From assembly GCA_002254975.1 (NCBI GenBank), contig NJEB01000080.1, forward strand, positions 1 to 6,633: 6,633 nucleotides of DNA, read 5' to 3'. The translations under genes and the position numbers were made by a program. This DNA is from Candidatus Hecatellales archaeon ex4484_218 (lineage in GTDB: Archaea > Thermoproteota > Bathyarchaeia > Hecatellales > Hecatellaceae). Under the pieces are notes generated by a model. It worked only from the letters and a program-made list of their open reading frames with translations, searched no databases and was not told the origin of the DNA. Positions 1 through 5,139 of the stretch are shown one piece after another (the first letter of the stretch is position 1; each line of letters opens with the position of its first letter).

Positions 1-596
1 ATAAGAAAATCATTTTGGTTTGTCCCATCTAAAACCTTGAAACTTATCCCCCTTTTTTCAGCAGCAACCAAATACATAGAAAACAAGGATATTGCTGCAC
101 TAGGGTTACAGTTAACCAGAGAAACTGTTATTTTATCTATGGGAATATCTTGGAAAAGAATTTCCATGTCATTAACAGTGTTAATGTTAACTCCACCAAC
201 ACCAACATCAGCCTCAACCCTTGAATCATCAACATCATAACCACGTAAGGTTGGATAATCAAAAACTAGGTTTAATCCAGTTGCACCTTGTTCAAGTAAA
301 AATTTTAATCTTTGATTTGTATCTTCAGGTGTCCCGTAACCTGCAAGTTGACGAACAGTCCATAAACGACCCCTATACATAGTTGGATAAACTCCACGAG
401 TATAAGGTGGAAAACCTGGAAAAGATAAATCTGAAAGATAATTTAGTTCTGCTATGTCTAAGGGTGTATAAAGCCTTTTAATGGGTATTCCAGAATAAGT
501 TTTAAATTCAGGTTTACGTTCAGACCAATTTTTTGAAAAATTAAGCCATTCTTGTTTTTTTCTTTCTATTTCCTCAAGTTTTTTTCTATCAAACAT
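1..596 (-). CDS. Adenosylcobalamin-dependent acyl-CoA mutase, large-subunit N-terminal part (methylmalonyl-CoA mutase family), partial
   Basis: The 198 visible residues begin at ATG 596 with an AGGGG SD eight bases upstream; the 3' end runs out of the window. The family performs B12-dependent carbon-skeleton rearrangement of acyl-CoAs in a TIM barrel. Visible hallmarks are YTRG (residues 65-68), YPTMYRGRLWTVRQLAGYGT (70-89), TGLNLVFDYPT (106-116), GYD (119-121), a GVGG segment (132-135) and GTNQNDFL (191-198). Aligning RLWTVRQLAG with RPWTIRQYAG of Propionibacterium mutase places Leu84 at the substrate-binding Tyr89. That residue is Phe in isobutyryl-CoA mutase and Ile in 2-hydroxyisobutyryl-CoA mutase, so methylmalonyl-CoA is doubtful as substrate (inference). 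The stretch VNCNPSA (161-167) also differs from the usual MTINxxA. The second substrate residue (Arg207 equivalent) and the B12-binding region lie outside. It lies downstream of, and on the same strand as, the DUF35/thiolase genes. The family call is firm; the substrate is open. Confidence 0.93.
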   Translation of the reverse strand, partial: MFDRKKLEEIERKKQEWLNFSKNWSERKPEFKTYSGIPIKRLYTPLDIAELNYLSDLSFPGFPPYTRGVYPTMYRGRLWTVRQLAGYGTPEDTNQRLKFLLEQGATGLNLVFDYPTLRGYDVDDSRVEADVGVGGVNINTVNDMEILFQDIPIDKITVSLVNCNPSAAISLFSMYLVAAEKRGISFKVLDGTNQNDFL

Positions 597-600
597 AAAA

Positions 601-640
601 TGTTCCCCTAATTTTAGTTTAATGGAAACTTATAAAAGGA
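601..640 (-). promoter_or_regulatory. TATA-like box and SD of the acyl-CoA mutase gene
   Basis: On the minus strand CCTTTTATAAG lies at about 630-639, roughly 37 bases before the ATG at 596. A start of transcription about 25 bases downstream would fall near 608, so the leader would be very short and begin at the AGGGG SD (605-609). This suggests the mutase can be transcribed apart from the DUF35/thiolase genes, although read-through is possible. Based on sequence only. Confidence 0.4.
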
Positions 641-644
641 TTTT

Positions 645-681
645 AAAAAGAAGGAAAAAATTTTGTTTTAAGAAAAATTTT
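645..681 (-). terminator. T-rich terminator-like tract after the DUF35 gene
   Basis: Read on the minus strand, the bases just after the DUF35 stop codon hold three successive runs of five to six T (about 672-678, 656-661 and 646-650), without a strong hairpin. Archaeal RNA polymerase commonly terminates at such U-tracts. The position, just before the TATA-like box of the mutase gene, fits a boundary between two transcripts. Confidence 0.4.
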
Positions 682-1161
682 TTACTCTTCTTTTATAGGT
701 TTGAAGTATTCTATGTCGAAGATGTTTCCTTCACGTTTTTCTGGAGGTTTCCATACAGCTTGAACCCTCATACCAAGTCTTAATTCTTTACTGGCTTTTT
801 CTATGTTTGAAAGGTCTACTTCACCAATAAAATGGGTAAAACTAACATCAGCCCCATCAAGGTCTATTATACCAACAATATAAGGGGGATTTTTAACTTG
901 GTCAGTAAAATTAAAGTTTACGATTGTATAGGTTCTTAAAGTTCCCTTATCACCTACCTGAACCCATTCAGTTGTATCCACAAAACATCTTGGACAAAAT
1001 TTTCTTGCAGGAACAAGTACACGTTTACATTTTGGGCAACGTGTTCCCATAATTCTTCCATTTTTTAATTCTTCAAGCCATCTTGTTCCTACTATTCCTG
1101 CAGACCAACGATAAGGTAAATGCATATCCCATTTAACTATTTTAGGTTTTGTTTCACTCAA
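682..1161 (-). CDS. DUF35 zinc-ribbon/OB-fold protein, thiolase partner
   Basis: This 159-residue protein has the two-part DUF35 layout. An N-terminal helix (LPYRWSAG to LEELKNGRIMG, about 15-39) leads into a rubredoxin-like zinc ribbon, C42-x2-C45 and C56-x2-C59. An OB-fold follows (about 65-155), with GTLRTYTIVN (73-82) and PPYIVGIIDLDGA (92-104). Such proteins bind thiolase-superfamily enzymes. In the archaeal acetoacetyl-CoA thiolase/HMG-CoA synthase complex DUF35 bridges the enzymes and helps form the CoA site, and in steroid degradation ChsH2-DUF35 pairs with the aldolase Ltp2. Here it follows T1 by 18 bases, so its partner is most likely T1 or the T1/T2 pair (inference). The start is TTG at 1161, supported by GGTGA at 1169-1173 seven bases upstream and by a complete N-terminal region. 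The four cysteines are intact and the gene shows no damage, unlike the thiolases. Confidence 0.93.
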   Translation of the reverse strand: MSETKPKIVKWDMHLPYRWSAGIVGTRWLEELKNGRIMGTRCPKCKRVLVPARKFCPRCFVDTTEWVQVGDKGTLRTYTIVNFNFTDQVKNPPYIVGIIDLDGADVSFTHFIGEVDLSNIEKASKELRLGMRVQAVWKPPEKREGNIFDIEYFKPIKEE

Positions 1162-1179
1162 AACCTTTTCACCCCCAAA

Positions 1180-1746
1180 CTATTTTTTACTACTTAAAAT
1201 AAACACACTATTTAGCTGGTAGGAGCCACCCATAGCATGAGCAAATGTTGTTTCTGCTTTAGGAATTTGACGTTTTTCAGCTTTCCCCATAACCTGTAAA
1301 GCTGCTTCAGCAATTCTTTGAAGACCAGTTGCACCAATAGGATTTGTACATAAAACTCCTCCAGAAGGTGTTACAGGTAAGGTTCCATCTTTATGGAAAA
1401 AGCCTTCCTTTACAAGTTTTACAGCTTCACCCTTACCACAAAAACCAAAACATTCATAGAAAGTTAATTCATGATAGGTAAATGGATTGTAAACTTCAGC
1501 AACATCAATCTGTTTTACCGGATTTTCAATTCCAGCCATTTTGTAGGCTATTTTGGCAGCCTCCATTGCTGAAATCCATTCAACTATATCTTTATCCGAA
1601 AAAAGTGTTTCATCTCCACAGTAGCCTACTCCTTTTATCCATGCTGGTGTGTCTGTGATTTTTTTTGCTTTTTCTTCTGATGCGAAGATGACTGCGCATG
1701 CACCATCAGAGATGCTTTTTCTTCTGATGCGAAGATGACTGCGCAT
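1180..1746 (-). CDS. Thiolase T1, 3' fragment (C-terminal domain)
   Basis: This open frame encodes 188 residues if read from ATG 1746. The first 11 residues come from the duplicated DNA in the wrong frame. From ISDGACAV (1713 leftwards) the sequence is native thiolase C-terminal domain, with YNPF, GFCGKGE, PVTPSGG, NPIGATG and a final FAHAMGG segment. No SD with good spacing precedes ATG 1746, so independent translation is unlikely. It ends at a TAG 18 bases before the DUF35 start. It is best read as the downstream half of a broken gene, not as a gene of its own. Confidence 0.75.
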   Translation of the reverse strand: MRSHLRIRRKSISDGACAVIFASEEKAKKITDTPAWIKGVGYCGDETLFSDKDIVEWISAMEAAKIAYKMAGIENPVKQIDVAEVYNPFTYHELTFYECFGFCGKGEAVKLVKEGFFHKDGTLPVTPSGGVLCTNPIGATGLQRIAEAALQVMGKAEKRQIPKAETTFAHAMGGSYQLNSVFILSSKK

Positions 1747-2390
1747 GCACCATCAGAGATTGGGCAAACATCCAAAAGTCTAATTGGGTAAGAGACCACC
1801 CTAGATTTTAAAACATCATCAACTGTGATCTTCATTTTAATATGGGCATAAGGATTATCCAATGCTGCCTCATGATTTCTAACAGAAATAATTGCTGCAG
1901 CTTCAGCTAAATCATCAATGTTTATGTTAAATCTATGTGCATACTCCAAAGCTTGCATAGCAAAAACTCCTGGTGCACCTGCAAGAAAAGGTCTATCATA
2001 GGTATAATCCCAAATAGTTGTCATGGTTGCTTGAGGGTCGTTTTCATACATTTTTTCAGCTCCAACAACAAGAACAACATCAAATAAACCTGAAGCTACA
2101 TGGTAAAAACCACAATGAGCAATAGAACCTCCAGTTGTTCCGCAGGTTGCAACTCTAATTATTGGTTTTTGGTATGCTCCTAAAGCATCAGCCCAATATA
2201 GATGAGGTGCATTAACCCCCTCCATGGGTGCAGGCATGGAGCCAGCAACAACAGCATCAATATCTTTTATGGTTAAACCTGTATCCTCCAAAACTTTTTT
2301 TACAGCCTCATAAATTAATTCAGGAAAATTAACATCATCTCTTCTTCCACAAACAGTTTGACCAACACCAACAACCGCAACCTTTCTCAT
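1635..2390 (-). CDS. Thiolase T1, 5' fragment (N-terminal domain, frameshifted end)
   Basis: This open frame encodes 251 residues. Residues 1-226 are native thiolase N-terminal domain, including Cys83 and ending at the SEEKA segment. After the first-read copy of the duplication (1714-1760) the frame shifts, and 25 unrelated residues rich in Gln, Lys, His and Ser follow before the stop. The piece lacks the whole second half of the thiolase fold with YNPF and NPIGATG, so a product would not be expected to be an active thiolase. The SD AGGTGA lies five bases before the ATG. Confidence 0.75.
   Translation of the reverse strand: MRKVAVVGVGQTVCGRRDDVNFPELIYEAVKKVLEDTGLTIKDIDAVVAGSMPAPMEGVNAPHLYWADALGAYQKPIIRVATCGTTGGSIAHCGFYHVASGLFDVVLVVGAEKMYENDPQATMTTIWDYTYDRPFLAGAPGVFAMQALEYAHRFNINIDDLAEAAAIISVRNHEAALDNPYAHIKMKITVDDVLKSRVVSYPIRLLDVCPISDGACAVIFASEEKASLMVHAQSSSHQKKKQKKSQTHQHG
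1666..1760 (-). repeat. Exact 47-bp tandem duplication inside thiolase T1
   Basis: Bases 1667-1713 and 1714-1760 are identical, beginning GCTTTTTCTTCTGATGCG on the plus strand. The match extends one base to the left (1666 equals 1713), so two copies with period 47 occupy 95 bp. Since 47 is not a multiple of three, the duplication shifts the reading frame. Both copies encode the ISDGACAVIFASEEKA segment of the thiolase, the left one in the frame of the 3' fragment and the right one in that of the 5' fragment. Confidence 0.98.
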
Positions 2391-2395
2391 ATTTC

Positions 2396-2470
2396 TCACC
2401 TACCCAAAATTATAACCGAATGATGACTCCCTCCTGGCCCATGAGTACTGTGGGCTAAAGCTGTTTCAAC
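2396..2470 (-). pseudogene. Out-of-frame C-terminal remnant of thiolase-like T2
   Basis: Reading minus-strand codons from 2470 gives VETALAHSTHGPGG, then SHHSVIILGR and TGA at 2396-2398. This matches the end of T1 (ETTFAHAMGG to SVFIL) and is the expected thiolase C-terminus. Only 8 bases lie between the last shared codon of T2 (Gly323, NPSG) and the Glu codon of the remnant, against 105 bases in T1. About 97 bp are therefore missing, a number that shifts the frame. The TGA overlaps the SD of T1, which is what an intact T2-T1 operon junction would look like. Confidence 0.8.
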
Positions 2471-3444
2471 ATTTGACCTGAAGGATTAACAGGTAATTCT
2501 CCACCCATCTCAGTTATACCTTCATCTAAAATTTTTCCACCTTCACCCTCACCACAAAAACCAAGCTTTTCATACCATAAAATTTCCTGGATTGTGGAGG
2601 GTTCACAAATTTCAGCAACATCAATCTGTTTTCTTGGATAGGTTACCTTAGCCATCTTGTAGGCCATTTTTGCGGCATTTTTTAAGGAAGAAACCTCCAA
2701 TAGGTTTCTATCACCAACAAAATAATGGTCTACACTCCAACCTATACCTTTAACCCAAACAGGTGTATCTGTAAACTTTTTTGCTTTTTCTTCTGAAGTA
2801 AGTAAAATAGCACAAGCACCATCAGAACCTTCTGAACATTCAAGTTTTCTAAGTGGATAAGATACTATCTTAGAGTTAAGAACATCTTCAACAGTTAAAC
2901 TCATTCTTCTATGAGCATAAGGGTTGTTTAATGCATTTCTTAGATTTTTTACAGTAACGTTTGCTCTTAACTCATCTGAAACACCATACTTATTCATGTA
3001 TAGTTGAGCTTGTAATGCTGCTACGGAAAACTCGTTTAAACCAAACCATCGTAGATAAAATGGGTCAAAATAGATTCCGGTTAAATCTATGATAGAAGGT
3101 ATTTCTGAACATTTGGTAACACTTACAACCAAAGCAGCATCAAAATGTCCAGAAAGAATTCTCATACATGCATAAATAAAAGCTAAGGCTGAATCTTCCT
3201 CAACTTTGGGTGAATCTTTTAAATAGGCTCCAGCAGCATCATAATAAAAAACGTTTGAACAACCCATTCCCTGCCAAAAATCTGAGGAAGAAGTCACTAT
3301 TGTATCTACTTCGTCTCTTGTTAAACCTGTTTCATCAAAAAGTTCTTTTACAACTTCATAAACAAGGTTACGAACAGTTTCATTGGATGTGTAGGGTGCT
3401 CCATGTTTTGTTTGAGTAACACCAACAACCGCAACTTTTCCCAT
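2455..3444 (-). CDS. Thiolase-like protein T2 without nucleophilic Cys, C-terminally truncated
   Basis: This encodes 329 residues from ATG 3444, with the SD AGGTGG (3449-3454) four bases upstream. The thiolase fold is clear from KVAVVGVTQTKHG (3-15), FDAALVVSVTK (101-111), EGSDGACAILLTSEEKA (205-221), KQIDVAEI (272-279), GFCGEGEGGK (295-304) and LPVNPSG (317-323). Where T1 has VATCGTT, T2 reads VEEDSALAF (81-89), so the nucleophilic cysteine is absent; the HDCF position reads CEPST (280-284). Such members typically pair with a cysteine-bearing thiolase and a DUF35 protein, and a structural or regulatory subunit role is likely (inference). The frame stops six residues after NPSG, about 60 residues short of T1's length. 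The missing tail survives out of frame at 2396-2470, so the gene has suffered a deletion with frameshift. It is the first gene of the minus-strand cluster. Confidence 0.85.
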   Translation of the reverse strand: MGKVAVVGVTQTKHGAPYTSNETVRNLVYEVVKELFDETGLTRDEVDTIVTSSSDFWQGMGCSNVFYYDAAGAYLKDSPKVEEDSALAFIYACMRILSGHFDAALVVSVTKCSEIPSIIDLTGIYFDPFYLRWFGLNEFSVAALQAQLYMNKYGVSDELRANVTVKNLRNALNNPYAHRRMSLTVEDVLNSKIVSYPLRKLECSEGSDGACAILLTSEEKAKKFTDTPVWVKGIGWSVDHYFVGDRNLLEVSSLKNAAKMAYKMAKVTYPRKQIDVAEICEPSTIQEILWYEKLGFCGEGEGGKILDEGITEMGGELPVNPSGQMLKQL

Positions 3445-3598
3445 GAAACCACCTAAAAACCATTTAAAAGCTTATTTTGTATTTTACTTTATCGTTTATT
3501 TGGAAAAAAGTGCTTAAATACTGGGTAAAGGTTAAATAGTTTAAATGTAGCCTTATCCTAAAATTCTCTTGTAAATTTAAATTTAGGGTTTAATTGGA
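3445..3598. promoter_or_regulatory. Divergent promoter region between T2 and the coiled-coil gene
   Basis: This 154-bp AT-rich gap separates the minus-strand thiolase cluster from the plus-strand coiled-coil/rpiA pair, so promoters for both must lie here or further off. For the plus gene, TAAATTTAAATTTA at 3572-3585 is a TATA candidate. Its distance to ATG 3599 would give an almost leaderless transcript, though a weak AGGGT SD (3585-3589) is also present. For the minus gene CTTTTAAATGG (about 3461-3471) is TATA-like but close to the start, and an AT-rich stretch at 3478-3494 is the alternative. A short inverted repeat TTAAA-TAG-TTTAA (3532-3544) lies midway and could be an operator or chance. 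Exact elements are uncertain. Confidence 0.4.
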
Positions 3599-4069
3599 AT
3601 GGGCTTAGGATTCTTTAAAAAGAAAAAAGAAGAAAAAGTTGAAGATGAAAAACCCGCTCAACCATTTACAGCTCCAGATTTTTTAAAAGTTGAAAAAAGT
3701 TTTACTCGGGAGGATGTTGAAAAAGCTAGAAGTGAGTTAAGAGTTTCAAGTGTTGAAAAAGAAATTTTAAGTGAAAGTTTAACACGTTTATATGAGGCTG
3801 CTGCTGAAGGTAGAATTACACCTGAAGAAAGAGACCGTTTAGTTGCAAAATATAGGGAGCAACTCTCAAAAATTGATTCTGTTTTAGATTATAACCAAAA
3901 AATAATTAGCCTTTACGAGTTGGAAGAAACTAGAGCTGAACTTGTTAAAATGTTTCAGGAAAAATTTAAGGAAATAAATGTGAAAATTGATGAAATTAGA
4001 AGAAAATTGGGGGTTGCTCCTAAACAAGTTGAGGTTAAAGTTCCGGTTTGGAAAAACTTGAGCAAATAG
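3599..4069 (+). CDS. Charged coiled-coil protein of unknown function
   Basis: I do not recognise a named family for this 156-residue protein. It opens with MGLGFFKKKKEEK, a short hydrophobic tip followed by a lysine cluster, then a Pro-rich linker (PAQPFTAPDF, 19-28). The rest is largely helical and highly charged, with heptad-like stretches at about 40-115 and 110-140 that suggest a coiled coil or helical hairpin. No cysteines, signal peptide or transmembrane segment are present. The segment LYEAAAEGRITPEERDRLVA (64-83) resembles the short SHOCT-type helical motif (a Gly-Arg/Lys-Ile-Thr turn followed by an acidic helix), a loose similarity only. It ends 19 bases before rpiA on the same strand, so the two are probably co-transcribed. 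A role as an oligomerising or membrane-apposed scaffold is possible but unproven. Confidence 0.8.
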   Translation: MGLGFFKKKKEEKVEDEKPAQPFTAPDFLKVEKSFTREDVEKARSELRVSSVEKEILSESLTRLYEAAAEGRITPEERDRLVAKYREQLSKIDSVLDYNQKIISLYELEETRAELVKMFQEKFKEINVKIDEIRRKLGVAPKQVEVKVPVWKNLSK

Positions 4070-4088
4070 AGCTTGAAGGTTAAAAGAT

Positions 4089-4799
4089 TTGGCTGGTTTA
4101 AGGTTGAGCTGGCGTGAGGAAGCTAAAAAAAAGGTTGCATGGAAAGCTGTTGAACTTGTTAAGGATGGTTGGATTGTAGGTTTAGGTAGTGGAAGTACTG
4201 CTGCATATGCCATTTTTTTTCTTGGTAAAAGGGTTAAAGAGGAAAAATTGGATGTTTTAGTTGTTCCAACCTCCTATCAATCCTTTTTTTTAGCTGTTAA
4301 AGAAAAAATTCCTGTTACCAGTTTGGATGAACATCCTAAGCTAAATCTTACAATTGATGGGGCTGATGAGGTTGATAAAAATTTAAATATGATTAAAGGT
4401 GGAGGTGCAGCTTTAACAAGAGAAAAAATTGTTGGATTTGCATCTGAAAAATATGTTATCATCATTGATGAAACAAAACTTGTGGATAAACTTGGATTAA
4501 ACATGCCAATACCAGTTGAAGTTTTACCTTTTGCAACATCAGTTGTCATTAATAAGCTTAAGGAAACATGGAAAAATGTAAAAATTAGGGAGGGGAAAGG
4601 TAAGGTTGGACCTATAATTACTGATAACGGAAATTTTATTGTTGATGTTTATTGTGGTGGAATAGAAAACCCTGAAAAAGTAAACAATAAGATAAGAAGT
4701 ATACCAGGTGTTGTTGAAACAGGATTATTCATTAAAATGGCTGACCTAGTTTATGTTGGAAAAAAAGATGGAAAGATAGAAGTTTTAACTAAAACTTAA
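4089..4799 (+). CDS. rpiA: Ribose-5-phosphate isomerase A
   Basis: The enzyme interconverts ribose 5-phosphate and ribulose 5-phosphate in the cytoplasm, supplying ribose for nucleotides. In archaea lacking the oxidative pentose phosphate pathway it works with the ribulose monophosphate or non-oxidative routes. The 236 residues match the family length. Motifs are GLGSGSTAAY (31-40, phosphate loop), TSYQS (61-65), TIDGADEVD (88-96), KGGGAALTREK (103-113) and a conserved Lys130. Asp90, Asp93, Lys103 and Glu112 correspond to E. coli Asp81, Asp84, Lys94 and the catalytic base Glu103, all kept at a constant offset of nine. The start is TTG at 4089, preceded by GAAGGT (4075-4080) at eight bases; no in-frame ATG lies before the phosphate loop. 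It follows the coiled-coil gene by 19 bases and likely shares its transcript. Confidence 0.97.
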   Translation: MAGLRLSWREEAKKKVAWKAVELVKDGWIVGLGSGSTAAYAIFFLGKRVKEEKLDVLVVPTSYQSFFLAVKEKIPVTSLDEHPKLNLTIDGADEVDKNLNMIKGGGAALTREKIVGFASEKYVIIIDETKLVDKLGLNMPIPVEVLPFATSVVINKLKETWKNVKIREGKGKVGPIITDNGNFIVDVYCGGIENPEKVNNKIRSIPGVVETGLFIKMADLVYVGKKDGKIEVLTKT

Positions 4800-4803
4800 A
4801 CTT

Positions 4804-4870
4804 AACTTTTATAAATGCAAAAAATTTATTTACTAGAAAAAATAACCAAACCTAAAAATTGCGGATGTGA
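4804..4870 (+). promoter_or_regulatory. Ferredoxin promoter (TATA box) and strong SD
   Basis: CTTTTATAAA at 4806-4815 is a good archaeal TATA-box match. Transcription would start about 25 bases downstream, near 4836, leaving a leader of about 40 bases. GGATGTGA at 4863-4870 differs at one base from the ideal GGAGGTGA and sits six bases before ATG 4877, so it sets the start. The ferredoxin is thus likely its own transcription unit, with its promoter beginning right after the rpiA stop codon. Confidence 0.55.
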
Positions 4871-4876
4871 AAAAAC

Positions 4877-5071
4877 ATGGTTGAAGTAAAAGTTGACTTA
4901 GAAAAATGTAATGGATGCGGAACATGTGTTGAAGTATGTCCGGTATCAGTTTTTGAGCTTCAGGAAAAAGAAGGTGGAAAAAAATCGATTCCAGTAAACC
5001 AAGATGCATGTATAGTTTGTAGAGCATGTGAAGTTCAATGCCCAAATCAAGCTATAACAGTGGTAGAATAG
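4877..5071 (+). CDS. 2[4Fe-4S] bacterial-type ferredoxin
   Basis: This 64-residue soluble electron carrier has two complete cluster-binding motifs: C11-x2-C14-x2-C17-x3-C21-Pro and C45-x2-C48-x2-C51-x3-C55-Pro. Each motif gives three cysteines to one [4Fe-4S] cluster and its fourth to the other. The insert between them (about 28-40, ELQEKEGGKKS) lengthens the loop slightly, as in many archaeal ferredoxins. Likely partners are 2-oxoacid:ferredoxin oxidoreductases and hydrogenase-like complexes, none of which lie in this window. It has its own TATA box and SD and is convergent with the thioredoxin reductase gene. Length and motifs are complete and nothing looks damaged. The fold is certain; the physiological partner is not. 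Confidence 0.96.
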   Translation: MVEVKVDLEKCNGCGTCVEVCPVSVFELQEKEGGKKSIPVNQDACIVCRACEVQCPNQAITVVE

Positions 5072-5139
5072 AAAAATCCGCTAAATCTTTCCATAAACAT
5101 TAAAAATTTTGACAGTATCTTCTGTAAACCTTAAATTTT
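5072..5139. terminator. Convergent intergenic region with T-tracts for both strands
   Basis: The 68 bases between the ends of the ferredoxin and thioredoxin reductase genes hold T-runs on both strands. On the plus strand there are runs at about 5106-5110 and 5135-5141; on the minus strand a run of five T is read at about 5102-5106. No strong hairpin is visible. Intrinsic archaeal-type termination for both genes is the simplest reading. Confidence 0.4.

Larger units (their letters stand above)
1180..2390 (-). pseudogene. Thiolase T1 (SCP-x/acetyl-CoA acetyltransferase-like), split by a 47-bp tandem duplication
   Basis: Removing one copy of the 47-bp duplication joins two frames into one 387-residue thiolase with no stop. 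The ATG at 2390 is chosen over an in-frame GTG at 2399 because that GTG lies inside the SD (AGGTGA, 2396-2401) that serves the ATG. The rebuilt protein has the N-terminal KVAVVGVGQT (3-12), the likely nucleophile Cys83 in VATCGTTGGS, FDVVLVVGAEKM (103-114), ISDGACAVIFASEE (211-224), YNPF (285-288) where SCP2-type thiolases have HDCF, and TNPIGATG (333-340) where most have GHPIGATG. Cysteine chemistry may therefore remain, but both His-bearing motifs are altered. Thiolases of this kind cleave 3-oxoacyl-CoA or condense two acyl-CoAs. It sits between T2 and the DUF35 gene as the central gene of the cluster. As written no full-length product can be made; an assembly artefact is a real alternative. 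Confidence 0.88.

Noticed and set aside
37..240. Plus-strand open frame of 67 codons
   Set aside because: It lies antisense to the acyl-CoA mutase, which has clear family motifs; its product resembles nothing recognisable.
1635..1760. Programmed frameshifting to make full-length T1
   Set aside because: The two halves are separated by an entire extra 47-bp copy, not by a one-base slip, so ribosomal slippage at a single site would still duplicate the encoded segment. Simple duplication explains everything.
1666..1760. CRISPR or other repeat array
   Set aside because: There are only two copies with no spacer, and both are coding sequence of the thiolase.
2391..2399. GTG at 2399 as the start of thiolase T1
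   Set aside because: The GTG lies inside AGGTGA (2396-2401), which is a well-spaced SD for ATG 2390; the family N-terminus also begins at MRKVAVVG.
2396..2457. Read-through of the TAG stop of T2 (for example by pyrrolysine)
   Set aside because: Continuing in the same frame after TAG gives residues unlike a thiolase C-terminus. The true tail is in another frame, so a deletion is the better explanation.
3210..3419. Plus-strand open frame antisense to T2
   Set aside because: Its Leu/Asn/Gln-rich composition is typical of the reverse of an AT-rich coding strand, and T2 explains the region.
3884..5045. Minus-strand open frames at 3884-4213, 4277-4549 and 4833-5045
   Set aside because: All lie opposite well-supported plus-strand genes (coiled-coil gene, rpiA, ferredoxin) and have no recognisable product.
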